From: Actinacidiphila paucisporea
Lineage (GTDB): Bacteria; Actinomycetota; Actinomycetes; Streptomycetales; Streptomycetaceae
DNA: 64,000 bases
Direction: 5' to 3'
Assembly: GCF_900142575.1 (NCBI RefSeq)
Contig: NZ_FRBI01000013.1
Location: 62,001-126,000 of the forward strand
Within the stretch, counting starts at the first letter, position 1; each line of letters begins with the position of its first letter. Below, one piece after another: positions 1 through 8,384 of the stretch. A program made the position numbers and the translations under genes. The notes under the pieces are model-generated. The model did no database searches. It was not told where the DNA came from and saw only the letters and a program-made list of their open reading frames with translations.

Positions 1-543
1 GGAGCCGACGTCGGGCTCGGTCAGCAGGAACGCGCTGATGTCGGTGGTGGCGCAGCGCGGCAGGAACGCCTCCTTCTGCTCCTTGGTGCCGAACATCTTC
101 ACCGGCTGCGGTACGCCGATGGACTGGTGCGCGGACAGCAGCGCGCCGATCGCGGGGCTCGCGGTGCCGACCATGGCGAGCGCCTTGTTGTAGTACACCT
201 GGGTGAGGCCGAGCCCGCCGTAGGCGGGGTCGATCTTCATCCCCAGGGCGCCCAGCTCCTTCAGGCCCACGATCGTCTCGTCCGGGATGCGTGCCTCCCG
301 GTCGATCCTGGCGCCGTCGATGGAGGTCTCGCAGAACTCCCGCAGCCTGGCGAGGAATTCCTCGCCCTTGGCCGTGGCCTCGGGCGTCGGCATCGGATAC
401 GGGTGGATCAGGTCGAGGCGGAATCGGCCGAGGAAGAGCTCCTTGGCGAAGCTCGGCCTGTGCCAGTCCCGCTCGCGGGCGGCCTCGGCCACCTGGCGTG
501 CTTCGCGTTCAGAGACCTTGCGTGTTGCAGCGGGTGCGGACAC
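1..543 (-). CDS. acyl-CoA dehydrogenase family protein, 3' part missing at window edge
   Basis: The visible 181 N-terminal residues belong to an FAD-dependent acyl-CoA dehydrogenase, which introduces a double bond into acyl-CoA thioesters during beta-oxidation or amino-acid breakdown. The segment near residues 170-181, reading FLLTEPDVGS, is the conserved flavin/substrate-binding motif of the family. The charged N-terminal stretch before the dehydrogenase fold (residues 1-60, including RDWHRPSFAKELFLG) is typical of the longer actinobacterial members. The GTG start at 541-543 has a strong ribosome site (GGAGGTGA) about 7 nt upstream. The catalytic base and C-terminal domain lie outside the window, so the substrate cannot be guessed. 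It is transcribed in the same direction as the aldehyde dehydrogenase that precedes it, 124 nt away, so the two may be unrelated transcripts. Confidence 0.85.
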   Translation of the reverse strand, partial: MSAPAATRKVSEREARQVAEAARERDWHRPSFAKELFLGRFRLDLIHPYPMPTPEATAKGEEFLARLREFCETSIDGARIDREARIPDETIVGLKELGALGMKIDPAYGGLGLTQVYYNKALAMVGTASPAIGALLSAHQSIGVPQPVKMFGTKEQKEAFLPRCATTDISAFLLTEPDVGS

Positions 544-667
544 GGTTGCGTCACCTCCGGGTAGCCGGTTACCGACCGGTGCTACCAGTCCGTACTACCC
601 GAATTCCGGCGACCCCACCAGACGAGCCGTCAACGCCCGGCACCTCGCGGGGGTCTGCGAGCACCCG

Positions 668-2122
668 TCACAGGTCGAGGCCGGTGAGCACCAGCACCCT
701 CTCGTAGGTGTAGTCCTCCATGGCGTACTTCACGCCCTCGCGCCCCGAGCCGGAGTCCTTGACGCCGCCGTAGGGCATCTGATCGGCCCGGTAGGAGGGC
801 GCGTCGCCGATGACGACACCGCCGACCTCCAGGTCGCGGTGGGCCCGGAAGGCGAGCTGCAGGTCGTGGGTGAAGACGCCGGCCTGCAGGCCGAAGCGGG
901 AGTCGTTCACGGCCGCGAAGGCTTCCGCGGCGCCGTTGACCCGATGGAGTGACAGGACGGGGCCGAAGACCTCCTCGGTGGCCAGCACCGCGTCAGGGGG
1001 CAGATCGGCCAGCACGGTGGGTGCGTAGCCGGCCCCGTCGCGGGTGCCGCCGGCCAGCAGCTTGGCGCCCTTGGCGACGGCGTCGTCCACCCACTGCCCG
1101 ACGCGTACTGCCGCGGATTCGCTCACCAGCGGGCCGACGTCGGTGGCCTCGTCGCCCGGGTCGCCGGTGACCTGCGCGCGGACCGCGGCGACGACGCGCT
1201 CGGCCAGGGCGTCGTAGACCGCCGCGTCGGCGATGACCCGCTGCACCGATATGCAGGACTGGCCGCCCTGGTAGTTGGCGAAGGTCGCGATCCGGTTCGC
1301 CGCCCAGTCCAGGTCGGCGTCCGAGGACCAGTCGGCGAGCACCACGGCCGCCGCGTTGCCGCCCAGCTCCAGGGTGACGTGCTTGCGCGGCACCGAGTCG
1401 GCGATGGCGTGGCCCACGGTGTCGGAGCCGGTGAAGGAGATCACCGGCAGCCGCGGGTCCTCGACCAGTGCCGGCATCCGGTCGTTGGGCACCGTCAGGA
1501 TGCTCCACGCACCGGCCGGCAGGCCCTCGGTCTCGGCCAGGATCTCGCCGAGCAGCAGCGCGGACAGCGGGGTCGCGGGCGCGGGCTTGAGGATGATCGG
1601 CACGCCGACCGCGAGGGCCGGGGCGACCTTGTGCGCCACCAGGTTCAGCGGGAAGTTGAAGGGCGCGATGCCCAGCACGGGGCCCCGCCCGAAGCGCCGG
1701 GTCAGCGCGAGCCGCCCGACCCCGCCCGGGTCGGTGTCGAGGCGCTGCGCCTCGCCGGAGTTGAAGCGGCGGGCCTCCTCCGCGGCCCAGCGGAAGACCG
1801 ACACCGCGCGGCCGACCTCGCCCCGCGACCACTTCAGCGGCTTGCCGTTCTCCGCGGTGATGAGCCGGGCGATCTCGTCGGCGCGCTCGGCCAGCCGCTG
1901 GGAGACGTGGTCCAGCGCGGCGGCCCGCACGTGCGCGGGCGTCGCGGAGAATTCCGCCTGCGCCGCGGCCGCCGCCGCGACGGCCGCCTCGACCTGCGCC
2001 TCGTCCGGGACGCTCACCCGGCCGACCAGGGCGCCGTCCCAGGGACTGGTCACCTCGAAGGAGTCCGTGCCGGTGGCCTGCCGGCCGGCCAGCCAGAAGG
2101 CGTACGGGGCTGCGGTGGTCAC
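668..2122 (-). CDS. NAD(P)-dependent aldehyde dehydrogenase, possible succinate-semialdehyde role
   Basis: This 484-residue protein has the complete aldehyde dehydrogenase fold. The general-base glutamate sits in LELGGNAAAVV (about residue 251) and the catalytic cysteine in YQGGQSCISVQRV (about residue 290). Such enzymes oxidise an aldehyde to its acid in the cytoplasm. The GTG start at 2122 is chosen because the encoded TTAAPYAFWLAGRQ begins the family-like region; the frame stays open further upstream but that part has no family resemblance. It lies near pucR and gabT, so succinate semialdehyde is a reasonable substrate, but this is inferred from position only. The cysteine motif with GGQ before it resembles lactaldehyde, sulfoacetaldehyde and glyceraldehyde-phosphate dehydrogenases more than classical GabD. 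Confidence 0.88.
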   Translation of the reverse strand: MTTAAPYAFWLAGRQATGTDSFEVTSPWDGALVGRVSVPDEAQVEAAVAAAAAAQAEFSATPAHVRAAALDHVSQRLAERADEIARLITAENGKPLKWSRGEVGRAVSVFRWAAEEARRFNSGEAQRLDTDPGGVGRLALTRRFGRGPVLGIAPFNFPLNLVAHKVAPALAVGVPIILKPAPATPLSALLLGEILAETEGLPAGAWSILTVPNDRMPALVEDPRLPVISFTGSDTVGHAIADSVPRKHVTLELGGNAAAVVLADWSSDADLDWAANRIATFANYQGGQSCISVQRVIADAAVYDALAERVVAAVRAQVTGDPGDEATDVGPLVSESAAVRVGQWVDDAVAKGAKLLAGGTRDGAGYAPTVLADLPPDAVLATEEVFGPVLSLHRVNGAAEAFAAVNDSRFGLQAGVFTHDLQLAFRAHRDLEVGGVVIGDAPSYRADQMPYGGVKDSGSGREGVKYAMEDYTYERVLVLTGLDL

Positions 2123-2340
2123 GGTTCTTCCGCCCTTCGGTCGCGGGTGTCGCTGCCTGCCACGGTAGGCACCCGCGGCACCCCGCCGAGTTGTCCACGG
2201 CGGAGTACGCGTGCACCCGCGCGCTACGCAATGGCCAGCGCCGCCGCCGTGGGCCGGATGGGCCGCGTGCGCCGGAATCCGCCCCGCCCGGCGCCCGGCG
2301 GCCCTATCCTGGCGCCCCGGCACGGGGAGGGGACGGGCGG

Positions 2341-2757
2341 ATGGCGCAGACGGTCACGATCGCACTGGACGACGGCTCGACGGTGGAGGCGGAGATCGTC
2401 GGCGAGGTGCCCTTCCAGCACCCCGACGACTCGGGGGCCTACGACGACGTCGGCGTACGCTCCCGGGCCGCGGCCATGGGGTCCGCCGTCACCCTGACCC
2501 TGGAAGGCGTCCGCGACACCGTGCGCAGCGTCGGCCGCTGGGCCGCGCAGACCATCACCGAGGGCGGCGCCGCCGGCTCCCCCGACTCCTTCGAGGTGGA
2601 GTTCGGCCTCAAGCTCGCCGTGAAGTCGGGCCAGCTGCTCGGCGTCATCGCCGAGGCCGGCACCGAGGCGGGCCTGACCGTGCGGATGTCCTGGGACCTC
2701 GCCGCGCGCCGTGCCGCCGCCCCTCCCGGCGGCACGGGGGCGACACCGGCGCCGTAA
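2341..2757 (+). CDS. Trypco1 (CU044_2847-like) domain protein, lone gene
   Basis: This is a 138-residue soluble protein without signal peptide or membrane segment. It begins with a beta strand (VTIALDDGSTVEAEI) and ends with the hallmark DSFEVEFGLKLAVKSGQ followed by VRMSWD. That pattern matches the trypsin-co-occurring domain 1 (Trypco1, CU044_2847 family), which in other actinomycetes is found next to trypsin-like proteases and other proposed conflict or signalling genes. No protease or effector gene lies beside it here. The ATG has a purine-rich GGGGAGGGGA about 10 nt upstream and a TATCCT -10-like element near 2304. The gene converges on pucR, with only 17 nt between the stop codons. The domain call is from memory of the family pattern; the function is unknown. 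Confidence 0.72.
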   Translation: MAQTVTIALDDGSTVEAEIVGEVPFQHPDDSGAYDDVGVRSRAAAMGSAVTLTLEGVRDTVRSVGRWAAQTITEGGAAGSPDSFEVEFGLKLAVKSGQLLGVIAEAGTEAGLTVRMSWDLAARRAAAPPGGTGATPAP

Positions 2758-2774
2758 CGCCTCGCCGCGCCCCT

Positions 2775-4325
2775 TCAGGCGCCGGCCTCCGCCTGGGTCT
2801 TGAGGGCCAGCCACAGCTCCATGCGCACGTCGGGGTCGTCCAGGGAGCGGCCGAGGATCTCCTCGACCCGCCGCATCCGGTAGCGCAGCGTGTGCCGGTG
2901 CACCCCGAGGTCGGCCGCCGCCGCGTCCCACTGGCCGTGGTGCGACAGCCAGGCGTGCAGCGAGGCGACCAGGTCGCCGCGCGAGGTGGCGTCGTGCTCG
3001 CGCAGCGGCCGCAGCAGGCCCTCGGCGAAGGCCCGTACGGCGTCGTCGGCGAGCAGCGGCACCACCGAACCGGCGCCGACCTCGCCGTGCTCGACCAGGT
3101 TGCGGCCCCTGCGGACCGCGACGGCCAGCGCCTGCTCGGCCTGCCGGTTCGCCTCGGGCACCTCCTCGGGCGGGACGGCCGCCGACAGCCCCGCGGCCAG
3201 CGCGTCCTCGGCCTCGGCCAGGTCGGCCGCCGCGGCCAGCGAGGTGGCGCCCTGCGCGGCCAGCACGATCAGCCGGGCCTCCTCGTGGATCACCAGCAGC
3301 GGGTCGCCGGAGCGGGCGGCGGCGGAGTCGACGCGCTCGGCCAGCCGGGTCAGCGCCTCGGGGCCGCGCTGGGCGTCGCTGGGCTCGGCGATCAGCACCC
3401 GCACCGGGTGGTCGAGCAGGCTGCGGTAGAGCGCGCCGGCGACGCTGCGGGCGTGGCCGGCCTCGCCCGCGAGCAGCATCCGCAGCAGGGCCGCGGCCAG
3501 CCGGCTGTGTGCGTCCTGGAGGGCGCGGGACTGCTCCAGCGACAGCGTCAGCAGGGCGACGGCGCCGTGCACCACGTAGCGCGCCGAGGTGTCGAGGCGT
3601 TCCTCGGTGCCGACCGCGAGGTAGCCGCGCGGGCGGCGCCCGGTGCCCAGCGACTGGATCTCGACCCGGTCCTCGCTGCCCGCGGGCCCCGCGACGGCGG
3701 CCCCGGCCGGCCCCTGGATCTCCCGCAACCGGTCGATCTCGCCGGCCAGCCGGGCGGCGCGGCGGCCCGCCCAGTCCGGGGCGGCGGCCACCACGGCGCC
3801 CGAGGCGTCGTAGAGCGCCGCCCAGCCGTCGAGGTGGGCGGCGAGCCGGGTCAGCAGCGCGGCCGTGCCGTCGGGGGCGAGCGCCGCCCGGGTCAGCTCG
3901 CGCTGGGCGTCGAAGCCCGCGGTCACCGCCTTGTAGCGCTCGGCGGCGAGCGCGGCGGAAACCGTCTTGCTGATCGCGATGAAAGGTGTCCTGCGCGGCA
4001 CTTCGAGCAGCGGCAGCCCGGCCCGCTCGGCGGCCGCCACCAGGGCCTCGGGCACCGTGTCGTGCCCCACCCCGACGCCGAAGCCCAGCCCGACGACCTT
4101 CGCGGCGGTCAGCCGCCGCACATACCCGCGCATCGCCTGCGGGTCGCCGACCTCCAGTTTGAGCCCGGTGGTCAGCAGCAGCTCGCCGCCCTCCAGATAC
4201 GGGCCCGGGTCGTCCAGTTCGCTGGTGTGCACCCAGCGGACCTCCGCGTCCAGCCGGTCCTTGCCGGCGAGGACGGTCAGCTTGAGCGCCGAGTGCTGCA
4301 CGAGGGACGCGAGGGTGAGCGGCAT
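2775..4325 (-). CDS. PucR family transcriptional regulator
   Basis: The 516-residue protein has the three-part PucR layout. An N-terminal PucR sensory domain covers about residues 1-125 (LTLASLVQHSALKLTVLAG, then DPGPYLEGGELLLTTGLKL). A central CdaR GGDEF-like region follows, and the C-terminal HTH_30 DNA-binding domain lies at about residues 440-510 (AAADLGVHRHTLRYRMRRVE). Relatives such as GabR activate GABA catabolic genes. The aldehyde dehydrogenase and gabT nearby suggest the same role, but no effector can be read from sequence. The ATG at 4325 is chosen because the PucR domain begins right after it; it has no clear Shine-Dalgarno sequence. A longer start 60 nt upstream is possible but adds unrelated residues. 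Confidence 0.88.
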   Translation of the reverse strand: MPLTLASLVQHSALKLTVLAGKDRLDAEVRWVHTSELDDPGPYLEGGELLLTTGLKLEVGDPQAMRGYVRRLTAAKVVGLGFGVGVGHDTVPEALVAAAERAGLPLLEVPRRTPFIAISKTVSAALAAERYKAVTAGFDAQRELTRAALAPDGTAALLTRLAAHLDGWAALYDASGAVVAAAPDWAGRRAARLAGEIDRLREIQGPAGAAVAGPAGSEDRVEIQSLGTGRRPRGYLAVGTEERLDTSARYVVHGAVALLTLSLEQSRALQDAHSRLAAALLRMLLAGEAGHARSVAGALYRSLLDHPVRVLIAEPSDAQRGPEALTRLAERVDSAAARSGDPLLVIHEEARLIVLAAQGATSLAAAADLAEAEDALAAGLSAAVPPEEVPEANRQAEQALAVAVRRGRNLVEHGEVGAGSVVPLLADDAVRAFAEGLLRPLREHDATSRGDLVASLHAWLSHHGQWDAAAADLGVHRHTLRYRMRRVEEILGRSLDDPDVRMELWLALKTQAEAGA

Positions 4326-4423
4326 ACGGACCAGATACCGGCAATCGCTGGATTTTGGCCGACCGGGAGTGGTCGCCCCCTCCAATTGTGCCGCACCGTA
4401 CAGCCCGCCCCCTCAGCCCCGCG

Positions 4424-6775
4424 TCACCCCCGCAGATCCACCAGGATCGGCGGGGCGTGCTCCCCGGTCGTCGCCGTCAACGACAGCACCGCGTGCCCGG
4501 CGGGCACCGCATGCGCCAGATCCGAAGCGGACCAGCGCTCGCGCTCGACCTCGCGGACGGTGACGGCGTCGGCGGTGACGACGTGGCCGGTGATCACTCG
4601 GCGCGCCACACGGCTGATCCGCTGCGCCATGTCGCCGGACTGATCGGCGCGGGTGATCTCCCGGGTCTCCACCCGGGTGGTCCCCCAGGACTCGGCGAAG
4701 AACCTGCCGTCCCAGGCGGTGACCCCGGCCAGCGACATACGGCAGCCGGCGGCCGCGACCAGCGGGCCGCGCAGGTGCTCCTGCACGTCGTCCAGTGTGC
4801 GCAGGCCCAGGAGCATGCCCGCCCGGGTGGACGGCAGGGACGCAAGGGCGCGGACGGTCTCCGCGCTGACGGCCTGGCCGACGTCGTCGACGATCAGACC
4901 CACGAACCGGGACGCGGCGCGGCGGCCGCGGACGGCGGTGGTGAACTGGGCGACCAGCAGCCGGACGAGGACCCGGCAGGCTTCGGCGTGGCCTCTTTCC
5001 GGCAGCTCGATCCGGACCCGGATGGGGTGGGCCAGCGCCGCCTCCATGGAGAACAACCCGGTTCGCCCGGAGCCACCGAAGGACTCGGCGAAGGCCGGCC
5101 GGTCGAGCAGGGCGATCCGGTTGGCCAGGTCGCTGCCGATGTCACCGGGGCGGGTGGACTGCCGCTGCCTGGCGTCGAGTTCGCGCAGCAGCGCGGACGC
5201 GCCCGCCTCGTGCACCGAGCGGCGCAGGTCCTCGTACGCCTCGGGCGACCCGTCCAGCAGTTCGCGGAGCACCGCCACCGTGGGAAAGCCGCCGTGGGCG
5301 GCGGCGTACGGACCGAGCAGCTGGCCGAGGGCGGCGGCCGCGCGGCGCTGGTCGGCCTCCGGGCCGTCGACGAGTGCTTCGGCGAGCAGCGACGCGGCCA
5401 GGTCGGGGTCGGTGGTGCCGCCGTACAGGTCCAGGCCGTAGCGGGAGGCGGGATCGCCGAGCGATATCACGACGTCGTACGCCTCGTGCGGCCCCAGGTC
5501 GGTGTCCGCGCCCGCCACCGCGACCACGGCGGCGGTGCCGGTGAGCGCCTGAAGGCACAGCGACTCCGCCACCGGGCGCATGATCCGGTGGGTCTTGTCG
5601 GCTCCGGGAGGACCGACGACGAGCAGGCCGGTGCCGAGCAGCCCGGGGTCCAGGGCCATGCCGGAGCCGCGGTACGCGAAGGGGTTGCGCTCGTCCTCGA
5701 CGCCGCGGCCGATCCTGACCTGGCTGCCGAGCAGGTCGTGCGGTGCCGCGCGGAAGGCCAGGTCGCGCTCGCCGGACGGGTGGAGGCAGGCGCCGCCACC
5801 GAGCCGCAGCACCGCGTCGGTGAATTCGGCGACACCCCGGGGGCGCCGCCCGGCCTCCTTCCACGCGTGCCGGATCCGGACACAGTCGACGTCGTTCATC
5901 CGGCCGAGGCTCACCTCGCGGGCCAGCTGTTCAGCCACGTCGGAGCGGCCGGCCGCGCGCAGCTCAGGCCAGTCGGCCGGTGTCGCGTCGAAGGGGGTGG
6001 CGGCGGGGGCCGGGATCTGGGGGCGCTGCTCGGGGCGCGACGAGGTCCCGTGCTCCGGCTTCTGCCCGAGGAGCCCGAACCAGTCGCCGTACTTGGCGCA
6101 GGGCCAGGCGATCAGCACGGCGACGAGGGCATAGATGCTGTAGGAGACCGCGGCTGCCCGGTCGGGATCGCCGCCACCGCTTATCCACGAGAACGGGAAG
6201 AGGTCGAGCACGGCGTCGAGGATGGGGACGTAGCCGGTCCAGCTGAGCTGCCAGACCACGACCCCCGCGGCGAGCGCGAACCAGGCCCGCCGGGTGCGCG
6301 TGTCGAGATAGCGGCGCGCCACCTCGGGCCAGTCGCCGAGCTTGCCGAAGATCCAGACCATCACGGCCGCCGACAGCACGCTGTAGAGGTTCTGCGTGAA
6401 GACCTCGGGGCGGGTGAGGTGGCCGCTGATCGACCAGCTGTGCGGGCTCAGCACGTGAAGCGGGAACTGCCACCACGAGAGGAAGCCGTTATTGCGCAGT
6501 GACCAGACGAGGACACCGGCCAGGAAGGCCAGCACAGCCCGGCTGATGACCCGGCTGTCCGGGACCCGGCCGGGCTCCGAGGGCACGTGCCCGTACGCGT
6601 ACACGCCCGGCGCGTCGGACACCCGGGGGGTGCGCAGCCAGCGTTCGACGGCGGAGAGGGGCGGCGCCTGCGCCGGGACCGGCGGCGGGACGGCGGGACG
6701 CGGCACCGGAGAGCCCGCGGGGGCGGCCGGTCCGTGGCCGTAGCTTTGCGTGCCCTCGTAATCCATGGCATCCAT
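4424..6775 (-). CDS. membrane-anchored P-loop protein resembling VirD4/TraG coupling ATPases
   Basis: This 783-residue protein starts with a Pro/Ala-rich tail and then has about four hydrophobic segments in residues 75-230 (for example VISRAVLAFLAGVLVWSL and YSIYALVAVLIAW). The cytoplasmic part has a nucleotide-binding core. Its Walker A is GPPGADKT near residue 390, where the usual glycine before lysine is aspartate. Its Walker B is RFVGLIVDD near residue 630. The order of motifs recalls VirD4/TraG-type DNA-pumping or coupling ATPases. It is divergent from gabT, with 255 nt between the start codons. ATG at 6775 has GAGGGG upstream; a second in-frame ATG lies 9 nt later. Actinomycete relatives are usually labelled only ATP/GTP-binding protein. 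No conjugation genes are nearby, and its function is unknown. Confidence 0.75.
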   Translation of the reverse strand: MDAMDYEGTQSYGHGPAAPAGSPVPRPAVPPPVPAQAPPLSAVERWLRTPRVSDAPGVYAYGHVPSEPGRVPDSRVISRAVLAFLAGVLVWSLRNNGFLSWWQFPLHVLSPHSWSISGHLTRPEVFTQNLYSVLSAAVMVWIFGKLGDWPEVARRYLDTRTRRAWFALAAGVVVWQLSWTGYVPILDAVLDLFPFSWISGGGDPDRAAAVSYSIYALVAVLIAWPCAKYGDWFGLLGQKPEHGTSSRPEQRPQIPAPAATPFDATPADWPELRAAGRSDVAEQLAREVSLGRMNDVDCVRIRHAWKEAGRRPRGVAEFTDAVLRLGGGACLHPSGERDLAFRAAPHDLLGSQVRIGRGVEDERNPFAYRGSGMALDPGLLGTGLLVVGPPGADKTHRIMRPVAESLCLQALTGTAAVVAVAGADTDLGPHEAYDVVISLGDPASRYGLDLYGGTTDPDLAASLLAEALVDGPEADQRRAAAALGQLLGPYAAAHGGFPTVAVLRELLDGSPEAYEDLRRSVHEAGASALLRELDARQRQSTRPGDIGSDLANRIALLDRPAFAESFGGSGRTGLFSMEAALAHPIRVRIELPERGHAEACRVLVRLLVAQFTTAVRGRRAASRFVGLIVDDVGQAVSAETVRALASLPSTRAGMLLGLRTLDDVQEHLRGPLVAAAGCRMSLAGVTAWDGRFFAESWGTTRVETREITRADQSGDMAQRISRVARRVITGHVVTADAVTVREVERERWSASDLAHAVPAGHAVLSLTATTGEHAPPILVDLRG

Positions 6776-6811
6776 GGCGCGTCTGCCCCTCGTCGCCGCC
6801 GATGCGCACAA

Positions 6812-6829
6812 TGTAGTCGAGCCGCTACA
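6812..6829. promoter_or_regulatory. inverted repeat TGTAG-N8-CTACA, possible operator
   Basis: A perfect 5-bp inverted repeat with an 8-nt spacer lies 37 nt upstream of the membrane ATPase start and about 200 nt upstream of gabT, within their shared divergent promoter region. Its half-site spacing suits a dimeric regulator such as PucR or GntR types. On the minus strand TACATT overlaps its edge and could be a -10 element. The sequence shows only the symmetry; binding is inferred. Confidence 0.35.
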
Positions 6830-7030
6830 CCCAAAGAAAGGATCTTGGCCGGACGCCCGCCCGGCCGGTTTCCGGGCGGCCCCGCCGCCGGAGGCGCCGG
6901 CACTGGCCGATCCGGCGAAGACCCGCCGGTCAGTGCGACCGTTCGGCGTATGCGGGGGCGGGTGGGGCGGCCTAGCCTCGGGGGAGGTCCGGATGGAGCT
7001 GGGTCGAGGAATTCGAGGAGAATGCCCGTC

Positions 7031-8362
7031 ATGAGCGAATTGCCGCAGGAGCGCAGGCTGGTCACCGCCGTGCCGGGGCCGAAGTCGCGGGAGTTGTCGG
7101 CCAGGAAGTCGGCGGCGGTCGCGGACGGGGTGGGGGTCACGCTGCCGGTGTACGTCACGCGGGCGGGCGGCGGGATCGTCGAGGACGTGGACGGGAACCG
7201 GCTGATCGACTTCGGGTCGGGCATCGCGGTGACGTCGGTGGGCAACAGCGCGCCCGCGGTGGTCCGCCGGGCCACCGAGCAGCTGGCCGACTTCACCCAC
7301 ACCTGCTTCATGATCACGCCCTACGAGGGCTACGTGGCGGTCGCCGAGCAGCTCAACGCGCTGACCCCCGGCGACCACGCCAAGAAGTCCGCGCTGTTCA
7401 ACTCCGGCGCCGAGGCGGTGGAGAACGCGGTGAAGATCGCCCGCTCCTACACCAAGCGCCAGGCGGTGGTGGTCTTCGACCACGGCTACCACGGCCGCAC
7501 CAACCTGACGATGGCGCTGACGGCGAAGAACATGCCGTACAAGGAGGGCTTCGGCCCCTTCGCACCCGAGGTCTACCGGGTGCCGCTGGCGTACGGCTAC
7601 CGCTGGCTGACCGGCCCGGAGCACGCGGCGCGGGAGGCCGCGGAGCAGGCGATCGACATGATCACCAAGCAGATCGGCGCGGAGCACGTCGCGGCGATCG
7701 TGATCGAGCCGATCTCGGGCGAGGGCGGTTTCATCGAGCCGGCGAAGGGCTTCCTGCCGCGGATGGCGCAGTTCGCCAAGGACAACGGGATCGTCTTCGT
7801 CGCCGACGAGATCCAGACCGGCTTCTGCCGGACCGGGCAGTGGTTCGCGTGCGAGGACGAGGGCGTGGTGCCCGACCTGATCACCACCGCCAAGGCGCTC
7901 GCGGGCGGGCTGCCGCTGGCGGCGGTCACCGGGCGGGCCGAGATCATGGACGCGGCCCACACGGGCGGCCTGGGCGGCACCTACGGCGGCAACCCGGTGG
8001 CGTGCGCGGCGGCGCTGGGCGCGATCGAGACGATGAAGGAGCTGGACCTCGCCGCGCGGGCGCGGCGGATCGGCGAGATCATGACGCCGCGGCTGCGGGC
8101 GCTGCAGGAGAAGTACCCGGCGATCGGCGAGGTCCGCGGGCGGGGCGCGATGATCGCGGTGGAGCTGGTGCGGCCCGGCGGCAAGGAGCCGGACGCGGCC
8201 CTGACGAGCGCGGTGGCCAAGGCGTGTCATGCAAATGGCCTTGTGGTGCTCACCTGTGGGACGTACGGCAACGTACTTCGTTTCCTGCCGCCGCTGGTCA
8301 TCGGGGAGGATCTGCTCAACGAGGGTCTCGACATCATCGAGGAGGCCTTCGCCGGCGTGTGA
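7031..8362 (+). CDS. gabT: 4-aminobutyrate aminotransferase
   Basis: This 443-residue class III PLP aminotransferase transfers the amino group of GABA to 2-oxoglutarate, giving succinate semialdehyde and glutamate. Family landmarks include FNSGAEAVENAVKIAR (cofactor phosphate region), DEIQTGFCRTG (aspartate that contacts the pyridine ring) and the Schiff-base lysine in ITTAKALAGGLPLAAV near residue 287. The start at 7031 is preferred over the ATG at 7022 because GGAG lies 10 nt before it but only 1-2 nt before the upstream codon. Its closest functional partners here are the PucR regulator and the aldehyde dehydrogenase at 668-2122. The PAP2 gene follows after 22 nt and may be cotranscribed. 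Confidence 0.93.
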   Translation: MSELPQERRLVTAVPGPKSRELSARKSAAVADGVGVTLPVYVTRAGGGIVEDVDGNRLIDFGSGIAVTSVGNSAPAVVRRATEQLADFTHTCFMITPYEGYVAVAEQLNALTPGDHAKKSALFNSGAEAVENAVKIARSYTKRQAVVVFDHGYHGRTNLTMALTAKNMPYKEGFGPFAPEVYRVPLAYGYRWLTGPEHAAREAAEQAIDMITKQIGAEHVAAIVIEPISGEGGFIEPAKGFLPRMAQFAKDNGIVFVADEIQTGFCRTGQWFACEDEGVVPDLITTAKALAGGLPLAAVTGRAEIMDAAHTGGLGGTYGGNPVACAAALGAIETMKELDLAARARRIGEIMTPRLRALQEKYPAIGEVRGRGAMIAVELVRPGGKEPDAALTSAVAKACHANGLVVLTCGTYGNVLRFLPPLVIGEDLLNEGLDIIEEAFAGV

Positions 8363-8384
8363 CGACGGCAGGAGGCGGGGGCTC

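Noticed and set aside
2211-4643. An open frame of about 810 codons on the plus strand across pucR
   Set aside because: It lies opposite pucR, has no recognisable domain and repeats the composition of high-GC antisense frames (rich in Arg, Gly, Gln, Val). It is an open-frame artefact of codon bias.
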